DNA from: DASWHK01 sp036398215
Lineage (GTDB): Bacteria > Acidobacteriota > UBA890
Assembly: GCA_036398215.1 (NCBI GenBank)
Contig: DASWHK010000087.1
Location: forward strand, 1-14,499
Length of the DNA: 14,499 bases
Direction: 5' to 3'
Shown one piece after another: positions 1 through 4,893 of this stretch; positions within the stretch are counted from its first letter, which is position 1; each line of letters begins with the position of its first letter. A program made the position numbers and the translations under genes. A model generated the notes under the pieces. It was not told the origin of the DNA. It did no database searches and saw only the letters and a list, made by a program, of their open reading frames with translations.

Positions 1-825
1 CTGGTACTCGTCGATCAGCAGGTGGGCGATGCGGGCGGCGGTGCGCCGGCGCAGCTCGGCGTCGCGCGCCAGCGCCTGCAGCGGCAGGTGCAGCAGGTCG
101 TCGAAGTCGACGGCGCCGGCCTCGCGCATCTCGGCGCGGTACCGCTGCCAGATGCGCCCCGTGATCCGTCGCTCCCAGCTCTGCCGGTTCTCATCCCACG
201 AGGCGGGGTCCTCGAGGCGGTTGACGGCGCGGCTGCAAGCGTTGAACAGCTTGGCGGGGTCGTAGTCTCGGGGGCTGACGCGCAGGGCTGCCTGCGCGCG
301 GCGCCACACCGCCAGCGACGCGTCGCGGTCATAGACGGCGAAACCGGGTGGCGGCAGCGGGGAAAAGGCGGTCAGACCGGCCCGGCTCGCCGGGTCCGTG
401 ATGGTGAACGCCGGCACGCTCCCGGCGGCGCCCTCCCGGGGAATCGCCCTCCGTCCGGCTCCCGGTCGCCGATCGCCGACGCCAATCTCCGACCACTCGC
501 GCAGCAACCGCAGCCCCAGCGAGTGGAAGGTCGACAGCCAGAGGGCGGTGCCGACCTCGCGGTCGTCCAGCAACCGGCGGACCCGGCGGCGCATCTCGGC
601 CGCCGCCTTGTTGGTGAAGGTCAGCGCGCAGATCGCCGCCGGATCGACCCCCTCCTCGGCGATCAGCCAGGCGATGCGGTGGGTCAGCACCCGGGTCTTG
701 CCCGAGCCGGCGCCGGCCAGCACCAGGCAGTGGCCGCCCCGATGGGTGACGGCCTCGAGCTGGGCCGGGTTGAGGTCGTCGAGGAATCGGTCGGCGGAAG
801 GTGTCGAGGCTCGCGTTTCGCTCAC
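1..825 (-). CDS. UvrD/PcrA-family superfamily 1 DNA helicase, N-terminal part (cut by window edge)
   Basis: Translating the minus strand from GTG at 825 gives 275 codons open to the edge. Seen: Q-motif-like LNPAQLEAV (18-26), Walker A AGAGSGKT (37-44), motif Ia TFTNKAAAEM (69-78), motif Ib STFHSLG (98-104), FDDLL (241-245) and the start of motif II, DEYQ (272-275, cut). These are superfamily 1A 3'-5' helicase motifs of UvrD, PcrA and Rep, enzymes that unwind DNA in repair and replication restart; the N-terminus alone cannot separate the three. The start is well fixed: an in-frame TAG lies two codons upstream and no other start precedes the motifs. The Shine-Dalgarno is weak. Odd: about 45 residues (115-160), rich in Gly, Pro and Arg, separate motif Ib from the YDRDAS segment, where PcrA/UvrD usually have a short link. 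Confidence 0.93.
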   Translation of the reverse strand, partial: MSETRASTPSADRFLDDLNPAQLEAVTHRGGHCLVLAGAGSGKTRVLTHRIAWLIAEEGVDPAAICALTFTNKAAAEMRRRVRRLLDDREVGTALWLSTFHSLGLRLLREWSEIGVGDRRPGAGRRAIPREGAAGSVPAFTITDPASRAGLTAFSPLPPPGFAVYDRDASLAVWRRAQAALRVSPRDYDPAKLFNACSRAVNRLEDPASWDENRQSWERRITGRIWQRYRAEMREAGAVDFDDLLHLPLQALARDAELRRRTAARIAHLLIDEYQ

Positions 826-863
826 CCGCTAACTGTACCGTGACCGCAACGCAGTAGACGCGG

Positions 864-1012
864 GCCTCCGCGCGCCCGCGGCAGAGGCGCCGCCGGCGCA
901 GATCTCCTACGAGGTCAAGCGCGAGCCTCGCTGTGCCCGCAGCGGAAGGCGCCGCGGCGCGGATCACCTATGACGTCGAGCGCGGACCTCGCCGCGCCGC
1001 AACAGAAGGGCA
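864..1012. repeat. 61-bp imperfect tandem repeat, about 2.4 copies, in the spacer before the helicase gene
   Basis: Units begin at 864, 925 and 986 (the last partial) with a constant 61-nt period. The best conserved part is GATCTCCTACGAGGTCAAGC in unit 1, which has four scattered substitutions in unit 2. A period of 61 is not a multiple of three, so the array does not encode a protein repeat in one frame. It fills most of the 203-nt gap between the ATPase stop (1029) and the helicase GTG (825) and so would be transcribed as leader or spacer on the minus strand. No function is evident, and no gene is seen in 826-1028. Confidence 0.7.
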
Positions 1013-1028
1013 ATCGGAAGTGTGCGCG

Positions 1029-2363
1029 CTAGAGCTGACCCGCCATGAAAAGCGGCATGCTCTTCAACGTGTAGGTCATGTCGCCGTCGGGCATGCGGAC
1101 GGTGTGGCGCTTGACGGTGATTCCTCCCGAGAACAGGCGAACCGCCTCTGACCGCCCCGAGCGCCACAGGAATCGGTGGAGCGATTTCAGCGTCCCGGAG
1201 CGTCCGGCCTTGACCTCCACGGGAAACGGCTGCCCGCGCCGCACGACGAGGAAATCCACCTCGGCGCTGCCGCGCGCCGACTCGCTGACCCAGAAGTGCA
1301 GCGGCTCCTCCCACTGACGCGAGGCGATCAGCTCCTGGCCCACGAACATCTCCGCGATGCGCCCGTCCAGGAGCTGTTCGATCGGTGCGTCGCGCAGCTC
1401 GGAGGCGTCGAACCCCATGGTGAACAGAGCGAGGGCCGTGTCGAGCGGGAGAAGCTTGGGCGCCGAGCGGGGCTTGGTCACGAGCGGGAGCTCGAGCGAG
1501 CTCGTCGGCCAGGCGCGGCTGACGAGCATCGCGGCTTCTAGCTTGTCGAGGGCGGTCTTCATGAGCTGGGAGCGATACCCCGGCGCGAAGTTCTCGTACT
1601 TGAAACGGCGCCCGTAGTGGTGGCGGAGGCTGCCGAACGCCGCTTCCAGGTAACTCGGGTCTCGAACGCCGCGGTACTTTTGCAGGTCTTCGGCGAGCGC
1701 CTGCACGAGGTCTGCATGGATGCGGCGCACGCGGGCTTCCCCTCCCCCGGAGAGCCAGGTCGCCACGGCCTCCGGCATGCCGCCGATGCGCAAGTAGTCG
1801 CGCAACGCGGCAAGCGCGCGATCGTAGAGCGGCGGAGCCAGCTCCTCGTCACCTCGGGCGGCCGCGGTGAGGCGTTCGGCGAGCACGTTAGCGTCCGACC
1901 CCTGGAGAAACTCCACGTAGGTCATCGGCCGAAGGGCGCGAAACGTGACGCGTCCCACGGGGAAGGAGAACCCCTTCTCCCGCAGGCGAACCTCCATCAA
2001 GGAGCCGGCGGCAATGACGGCGAGCTCGGGATGATCTTCCCGAAAGAAGCGCAGCCAGGCGACGGCCTCGGCGCTCTCCTGGATCTCGTCCAGGAACAGG
2101 AGCGTCCGCGGCGGAAGAGCCGCGAGGTTCTCGCGGACGGCGAGCGCGGTGAGCAGCTCTTCGGCGGAGCGGCAGGCGCGAACGAGGGCGAGGTCCTGGT
2201 AGCGCTCGAGGTTCAGCTCCAGGAAGAGATCGAAGCCGGAACCGAGGTGGCGGACCGCCGAGGTCTTCCCGGTCTGGCGGGCGCCGCGCAGGACGAGGGG
2301 CTTGCGATCGGGAGCCGCGCTCCAGTCCCGCAGCTCTCGATCGATGGATCGGGGCAGGTACAT
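1029..2363 (-). CDS. P-loop ATPase of the AAA_14 / DUF4143 type
   Basis: 444 aa. Seen: Walker A GARQTGKT (27-34), Walker B TLLFLDEIQE (87-96), an AAA_14-like N-terminal half, and a C-terminal DUF4143 region ending in a nuclease-like AEVDFLVV...PVEVKAG core (D370, E383, K385, resembling a PD-(D/E)xK fold). Such proteins of about 400-450 aa are common in bacteria and archaea, usually as single genes in variable regions. Their role is not settled; nucleic-acid-linked or mobile functions are inferred. The start is ATG at 2363, with the family-typical N-terminus (LPRSIDREL) right after it. No Shine-Dalgarno is visible, so translation may be near-leaderless. It is monocistronic, with an AT-rich palindromic promoter region just upstream, and no frameshift is seen. 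Confidence 0.9.
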   Translation of the reverse strand: MYLPRSIDRELRDWSAAPDRKPLVLRGARQTGKTSAVRHLGSGFDLFLELNLERYQDLALVRACRSAEELLTALAVRENLAALPPRTLLFLDEIQESAEAVAWLRFFREDHPELAVIAAGSLMEVRLREKGFSFPVGRVTFRALRPMTYVEFLQGSDANVLAERLTAAARGDEELAPPLYDRALAALRDYLRIGGMPEAVATWLSGGGEARVRRIHADLVQALAEDLQKYRGVRDPSYLEAAFGSLRHHYGRRFKYENFAPGYRSQLMKTALDKLEAAMLVSRAWPTSSLELPLVTKPRSAPKLLPLDTALALFTMGFDASELRDAPIEQLLDGRIAEMFVGQELIASRQWEEPLHFWVSESARGSAEVDFLVVRRGQPFPVEVKAGRSGTLKSLHRFLWRSGRSEAVRLFSGGITVKRHTVRMPDGDMTYTLKSMPLFMAGQL

Positions 2364-2381
2364 CTGGCTATTATCACATAA

Positions 2382-2426
2382 ATACCACGGTGTTTACGTA
2401 TATAGAACGTAGAAACACTGGGGTAT
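2382..2426. promoter_or_regulatory. AT-rich inverted repeat at the promoter of the DUF4143 ATPase gene
   Basis: Arms ATACCACGGTGTTTACG (2382-2398) and CGTAGAAACACTGGGGTAT (2408-2426) are inverted copies with a few mismatches and a 2-nt insertion. The core TACGT-ATATAGA-ACGTA is perfect. The repeat begins 19 nt upstream of the ATPase start and contrasts with GC-rich surroundings. On the minus strand, TGTGATAAT at about 2368-2376 resembles an extended -10. It could be an operator, a cruciform or hairpin, or a trace of mobile DNA; the sequence does not decide. Confidence 0.55.
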
Positions 2427-2485
2427 ATGCGAGCGACACATCGTGGGGTTGCCCGGTCGAGTCTCCTCCTCGGGCAGGCCCCTCC

Positions 2486-2695
2486 CTACCGGCTTTCGTC
2501 GTCGCCGTGCTCTCGCCGCCTTGGCTCGCGCCAGTACGATGCGAGCTCAAACTCAGCCGCGCGCCACGCCCTGGACGCGGCAAATCCTTCGCCATCCAGC
2601 CGCCGGCGGCGGCCGAAGCCGTTGGCCTTCCACGGCTTGCACATCAGACAGCCGGCGCGACGATTCTTTGGACGGCGGCGTTTGTGGTTAGCCAT
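2486..2695 (-). CDS. Small basic protein with a conserved-looking RRAGCLMCKPWK motif
   Basis: 69 aa, starting MANHKRRRPKNRRAGCLMCK and continuing PWKANG. The N-terminus is strongly basic with a single CxxC pair (C16, C19). From memory, short hypothetical proteins with an H-K-R-R-x-P-K-N-x-R-A-G-C-L-x-C-K-P-x-K start occur in many bacteria and are unannotated. The pattern suggests a nucleic-acid- or ribosome-associated peptide, but no function is established. ATG at 2695 has AGAGG five nt upstream. It lies 51 nt downstream of the acetyltransferase stop on the same strand, so cotranscription is possible. The C-terminal half (about 45-69) is less distinctive. An unrelated open frame covers the other strand. 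Confidence 0.55.
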   Translation of the reverse strand: MANHKRRRPKNRRAGCLMCKPWKANGFGRRRRLDGEGFAASRAWRAAEFELASYWREPRRREHGDDESR

Positions 2696-2746
2696 GCCAG
2701 CCTCTGCGCCAGGTCAGGTACTGGTCCTGTCCCCCAGGTGCCACTC

Positions 2747-3094
2747 TCAAACGATACCGTCCTCCGGGTGATCGATCGTTTCGACGTGGCGAAAGCCGAG
2801 CTTCTCGAGGACTCGGTGGGAAGCATTGCGTTGCGGCAGTGTCTGCGCCGCCACCACGACGGCCGAATCATGCTGCCGCGCAATCGTCACGAGCTCCGCG
2901 GCCATCGCGGTGGCAAATCCACGTCCCTCGAATGCCGGGAACGTGAAATACGCGATCTCAACCCGTCCATCGCGCGGTGGTGACTTGAACCCGCATGTGC
3001 CAACCGCTGCCTCGTCCGCCAAGACAAGGTAGCCGATCCACGGTTCTTCGAAGCCGACACTTGTATCTTGCCTTGGTTGACGTTCGTCGCTCAT
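2747..3094 (-). CDS. GNAT-family N-acetyltransferase, short form
   Basis: 115 aa. Seen: a beta-strand run GRVEIAYFTFPAFEGRGFAT holding the acetyl-CoA pyrophosphate loop (EGRGFA), then helix AMAAELVTIARQ and the GNAT closing segment NASHRVLEKLGFRHVE. The fold transfers an acetyl group from acetyl-CoA to an amine; the substrate cannot be read from sequence. Most relatives are 140-180 aa, so about 30 N-terminal residues (strand 1 and helix 1) seem missing. An in-frame TGA lies nine codons before the ATG with no start codon between, so the short form is what the DNA encodes. Acetyltransferases are common integron-cassette cargo, and the gene starts about 45 nt beyond an attC-like hairpin on the same strand, so it may be the outermost cassette seen. 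Confidence 0.82.
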   Translation of the reverse strand: MSDERQPRQDTSVGFEEPWIGYLVLADEAAVGTCGFKSPPRDGRVEIAYFTFPAFEGRGFATAMAAELVTIARQHDSAVVVAAQTLPQRNASHRVLEKLGFRHVETIDHPEDGIV

Positions 3095-3103
3095 GATCCG
3101 CGT

Positions 3104-3118
3104 CCGATCGTCGATCGG
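3104..3118. promoter_or_regulatory. Perfect 7-1-7 palindrome upstream of the acetyltransferase start
   Basis: CCGATCG-T-CGATCGG is a perfect inverted repeat ending 10 nt before the acetyltransferase ATG (3094). It could act as an operator or as a small hairpin covering the ribosome-binding region. No protein binding site is recognised. Confidence 0.35.
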
Positions 3119-3148
3119 TCAGCGCGGAGTCTCGCCGTACAGCGTTTG

Positions 3149-3230
3149 GCGCTTCAGCCGCGGGGCGCGCCGCCAGGAGGCCGTGTTTCCGGCAGAAACG
3201 CCCCGCGGCGTGCCCGGCGGCTGCAAGCGC
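3149..3230 (-). repeat. attC-like long hairpin lacking canonical R boxes
   Basis: The arms pair as GCGCTT (3149-3154) with 3225-3230, CAGCCGC (3155-3161) with 3217-3223, GGG (3162-3164) with 3213-3215 and CGCCGC (3168-3173) with 3205-3210. Extrahelical bases on the 3' arm at 3224 and 3216 give the attC-style stem with bulges on one side. On the minus strand the position expected for R' reads GCTGTAC, 5 of 7 against GTTRRRY. The R'' side is replaced by the 40-bp repeat starting at 3232. It is probably an attC damaged by an insertion. A plain structured spacer is the alternative. Confidence 0.5.
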
Positions 3231-3231
3231 T

Positions 3232-3271
3232 TGATACTGATCAAGGCCCCCTCCTGGCCTACCCGGTGACG
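3232..3271. repeat. Copy 1 of a 40-bp identical direct repeat (solo IS110 left-end sequence)
   Basis: Identical over 40 nt and in the same orientation to 4804-4843, which is the left end of the IS110 element. Flanks differ on both sides. No transposase follows; the sequence changes at 3272 and a canonical attC begins at 3321. The downstream bases CGGGCAGG (3272-3279) can still pair with CCTACCCG (3258-3265), a hairpin like the one in copy 2. It is best read as the remnant of a second IS110 insertion. The 49 nt between 3272 and 3320 hold nothing recognisable. Confidence 0.75.
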
Positions 3272-3320
3272 CGGGCAGGAACCACGTATCAAACCGTAGC
3301 TCATGCCCGGGAGTTTGTCC

Positions 3321-3418
3321 GCCCAACGGTTGGCCGCTGAGCCGCGAGCGGCGTTCACGGTCCTTCGATTCACCGCCGTACGGTGCTGCCGCTCGTCGGC
3401 TGCTGCGGCTTGTTGGGC
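3321..3418 (-). repeat. Integron attC recombination site
   Basis: 98 bp. The ends are GCCCAAC (3321-3327, RYYYAAC) and GTTGGGC (3412-3418, GTTRRRY), perfect complements. Inside, GCCGC (3333-3337) pairs with 3405-3409, AGCCG (3340-3344) with 3397-3401, and CGAGCGGC (3345-3352) with 3388-3395, with a single extrahelical base at 3396 and a 2/3-nt unpaired spacer. This is the attC layout: R boxes, L boxes, extrahelical base, unpaired central spacer and variable loop. The extra base on the plus-strand 3' arm indicates that the cassette orientation is minus (the extra base belongs to the L'' side by convention). The 26 nt after it lead to the antitoxin start at 3445. Confidence 0.82.
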
Positions 3419-3444
3419 GGCTGCCCGAATCGTAGGATTGAGCC

Positions 3445-3681
3445 ATGATGAAAGCCACCGAAGCCGTGCTCGCTGACGCGCTCCGCCTCGACCTGAAGGC
3501 CCGCGCTGAGATCGCCGCAGAACTCCTGGCCAGCCTCGACGGGCCCGCTGATCCCGACGCCGAGGGCGCTTGGGCCGCTGAGATTGAGCGGCGCGTGAAG
3601 GCTCTCGAGGCGGGCACCGAAGAGCTGGAATCCTGGGATGAGGTGAAGCGCCGGATCGAGAAAGACATCCTCGGACGGTGA
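3445..3681 (+). CDS. RelB-like antitoxin (putative addiction module component family)
   Basis: 78 aa, starting MMKATEAVLADALRLDLKAR. The order is typical of the short addiction-module component proteins paired with RelE/ParE toxins: an N-terminal helix, ERAELA-like RAEIAAELLASLD (20-32), acidic middle DPDAEGAWAAEIERR, and a C-terminal amphipathic helix ELESWDEVKRRIEKDI. It should bind and neutralise the toxin and, with it, repress its own promoter. AGGA lies seven nt before the first ATG (3445); the second ATG (3448) is also possible. Its TGA overlaps the toxin GTG (GTGA), implying translational coupling. It lies inside a cassette but on the strand opposite to the array direction. That is compatible with a toxin-antitoxin cassette having its own promoter, though no clear -35/-10 is seen. 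Confidence 0.85.
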   Translation: MMKATEAVLADALRLDLKARAEIAAELLASLDGPADPDAEGAWAAEIERRVKALEAGTEELESWDEVKRRIEKDILGR

Positions 3682-3980
3682 CGCCGACCCTTCGCACCCT
3701 TCGCGCGGCCAGCGAAGAGTTTGCGGCCGCCGTGGCTTGGTACGAAGAACAGCGTCCCGGGCTCGGCGCTGACTTCTTCGACGAGGTTGGTGAAACGACG
3801 GCGCGCATCCTGGCATACCCTGAGATTGGCACACCGATTTCACCAGATAAGCGAACGCGCCGTTTACTCGTGTCGCGTTTCCCGTACCAGGTCGTGTACC
3901 GTCTGCGGGATAACGAGATCATCGTCGTCGCGGTCGCCCACCTGAACCGACGTCCGGACTACTGGAAAGGCCGGATTTAG
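3678..3980 (+). CDS. RelE/ParE-family toxin
   Basis: 100 aa, GTG start at 3678 overlapping the antitoxin stop. Seen: the RelE/ParE fold signature AVAWYEEQRPGLGADFFDEV (17-36), then ILAYPEIGTPI, RRLLVSRFPYQVVYR and the closing strand IVVVAVAHLNRRPDYWKGR. Relatives are either gyrase poisons (ParE) or ribosome-dependent mRNA nucleases (RelE). The RRPDYWK ending is the common ParE-like form, but the target is not decidable here. Length is normal and the frame intact. It forms a two-gene operon with the preceding antitoxin. The stop lies 11 nt before the short attC at 3992, as expected for a compact integron cassette. Confidence 0.88.
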   Translation: MTPTLRTLRAASEEFAAAVAWYEEQRPGLGADFFDEVGETTARILAYPEIGTPISPDKRTRRLLVSRFPYQVVYRLRDNEIIVVAVAHLNRRPDYWKGRI

Positions 3981-3991
3981 GTAGCCGGTGC

Positions 3992-4026
3992 GCCCAACGG
4001 TTGGCCGGTTCACCGGCGTGTTAGAC
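3992..4026 (-). repeat. Short attC-like site between the two toxin-antitoxin cassettes
   Basis: R boxes GCCCAAC (3992-3998) and GTTAGAC (4020-4026) both fit the consensus and enclose a perfect GCCGGT-TC-ACCGGC hairpin (4004-4017). The site is only 35 bp, below the usual attC range. Its left 17 nt (3991-4007) are identical to 3320-3336 of the full attC, so it may be an attC with most of the stem deleted. The TAA of the small ORF at 4021 lies in the R'' box, which is common in cassettes. Confidence 0.5.
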
Positions 4027-4209
4027 TGAACTTCGCGTGGGCAGAGTTGCCGGCGCGCGAGGTTCGCGCTTGACAATCTTGCGTCTCGAGCGTCGCTCCT
4101 GCTCCTGGAAATCCTGCGTGATCTTCTGCAGGTCGTAGTCCAGAGACGCAGCATGGGCTTCTCGGTGGCGGCGGATCTCGGCGACGATCTCGTCATTCCG
4201 TGTCGTCAT
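4021..4209 (-). CDS. Small partner protein of the PIN toxin (probable antitoxin)
   Basis: 62 aa, starting MTTRNDEIVAEIRRHREAHA, a charged, mostly helical peptide with a KITQDFQEQERRSRRK middle and a basic C-terminus. Small proteins of the form E-I-V-E-E-V-R-x-x-R-E-x-H-A...D-L-K-E-Q-E are often found just downstream of PIN-domain genes of this subfamily, so an antitoxin role is inferred from family habit and position. ATG at 4209 lies inside the toxin gene (17-nt overlap), and GAGGAG in the toxin 3' end sits seven nt before it, coupling the two. The order toxin then antitoxin is the reverse of most type II modules. The TAA falls in the GTTAGAC box of the adjacent attC. Confidence 0.7.
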   Translation of the reverse strand: MTTRNDEIVAEIRRHREAHAASLDYDLQKITQDFQEQERRSRRKIVKREPRAPATLPTRSSV

Positions 4210-4678
4210 CTTCCAGCTCCTCGGGCGTGCAGATCACTGGGGGCTCGAAACCCGACTCTCTGCAAACTCGTTCGATAGCCTGCCGCATCGCCGCGTTGGC
4301 GATGTGCTTGACGTTCCACGTCAGCAGGAATTGTATGCCGTGCACCGCCGCGAGCGCGAGGTGAAGCGCGTCCTCGGTAGCCTTCCTCGGCAGCGCTCCC
4401 TCATCCAGCAACTTCGCGGCGAGTGCGCCAGCCTCGTCGGTGACCGCGAGCAGTGGCATTCCCTCGATCAAGGCCAGCCTCGCGCCAGCAGCCCGCTCGT
4501 CCCCAGCGGACGCTTCACGGACGACGGGCTGAGAGACGAAGAGGTCATACCGATGAGCGGCGCGCGCGAGCCAATCCCGCGTAATCTGTTGACGAGCGGC
4601 GGTGATCAGATCCCTGCTCGGCTCCGACGCCCCGTAGCCCAAGATCGTCGTCTCCAGGTAGACCGTAGGTCTTGTCAT
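4193..4678 (-). CDS. PIN-domain protein, VapC-like type II toxin
   Basis: 161 aa. Seen: N-terminal strand TVYLETTILGY with acidic E9, QPVVREASAGDE near residues 50-60, the KATEDALHLALAAVHG helix with its acidic pair, and FLLTWNVKHIANA followed by a C-terminal IERVCRESGFEPPVICTPEE that marks this PIN subfamily. PIN proteins are Mg2+-dependent RNases. The acidic positions are present, with Glu rather than Asp in the first strand, which I believe is normal for this subgroup. ATG at 4678 lies 16 nt beyond the GTTAGAC box (minus strand) of the upstream attC-like site, the expected place for the first gene of a cassette. The Shine-Dalgarno is weak. Full length, no damage. Confidence 0.87.
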   Translation of the reverse strand: MTRPTVYLETTILGYGASEPSRDLITAARQQITRDWLARAAHRYDLFVSQPVVREASAGDERAAGARLALIEGMPLLAVTDEAGALAAKLLDEGALPRKATEDALHLALAAVHGIQFLLTWNVKHIANAAMRQAIERVCRESGFEPPVICTPEELEDDDTE

Positions 4679-4694
4679 CGATTCGTGTTCTTCG

Positions 4695-4802
4695 GTCTAA
4701 CGTCGCAGAGCTTCAGCTGCGGGCGCGGCAGGCGTAGCCGGCTTGGCGCGGGCGTTGCGCACGCAAGACCCGTGACAAGAGCGATCCGTCAGCTGCTGGC
4801 TC
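4695..4802 (-). repeat. Partial attC site, interrupted by the IS110 element
   Basis: Box GTCTAAC (4695-4701; GTTAGAC on the minus strand, the R' box) plus a 6-nt spacer precede a stem: GAGC (4708-4711) with 4799-4802, CAGCTG (4714-4719) with 4790-4795, CGG (4720-4722) with 4786-4788 and CGC (4724-4726) with 4781-4783. There is an extrahelical T at 4789 and a 2/3 unpaired spacer. The large loop is 4727-4780. The partner R box should follow 4802, but the IS110 left-end sequence starts at 4804. The orientation matches the 3321-3418 site. Confidence 0.55.
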
Positions 4803-4803
4803 A

Positions 4804-4843
4804 TGATACTGATCAAGGCCCCCTCCTGGCCTACCCGGTGACG
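4804..4843. repeat. Copy 2 of the 40-bp identical direct repeat (IS110 left end)
   Basis: Same 40 nt as 3232-3271. Here it is followed by GGTAGG, completing a perfect CCTACCC-ggtgac-GGGTAGG hairpin (4830-4849), and by the transposase leader. It begins 1 nt after the attC stem. Confidence 0.85.
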
Positions 4844-4887
4844 GGTAGGCTGTGGCGCAACAGCAACGCTGCATCCACCCAGGAGGG
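4821..4887 (+). ncRNA. Structured leader RNA of the IS110 transposase, hiding its Shine-Dalgarno; candidate guide RNA region
   Basis: CCCTCCTGG (4821-4829) is the perfect 9-nt complement of CCAGGAGGG (4879-4887), which holds the strong Shine-Dalgarno AGGAGGG six nt before the ATG. Within this outer stem lie hairpin A, CCTACCC-GGTGAC-GGGTAGG (4830-4849, perfect 7 bp), and hairpin B, GTGG (4852-4855) with CCAC (4875-4878), topped by CAGC-AAC-GCTG (4861-4871). The whole forms a compact three-way fold. It may limit transposase translation, or be part of the guide RNA that IS110 elements make from a non-coding end; at 90 nt the region is shorter than the roughly 180-nt IS621 bridge RNA. The folding is by eye only. 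Confidence 0.5.
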
Positions 4888-4893
4888 AAGCCG

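Noticed and set aside
2390..2983. 197-codon plus-strand frame
   Set aside because: It starts inside the AT-rich palindrome and runs antisense to the small CxxC gene and the GNAT gene; no motif.
3104..3118. Rho-independent terminator
   Set aside because: A 15-nt GC/AT-mixed palindrome without a T-tract, located at a gene start rather than an end.
3149..3418. CRISPR-like repeats
   Set aside because: Only two hairpins of different sequence and length. The features match attC architecture, not a repeat-spacer array.
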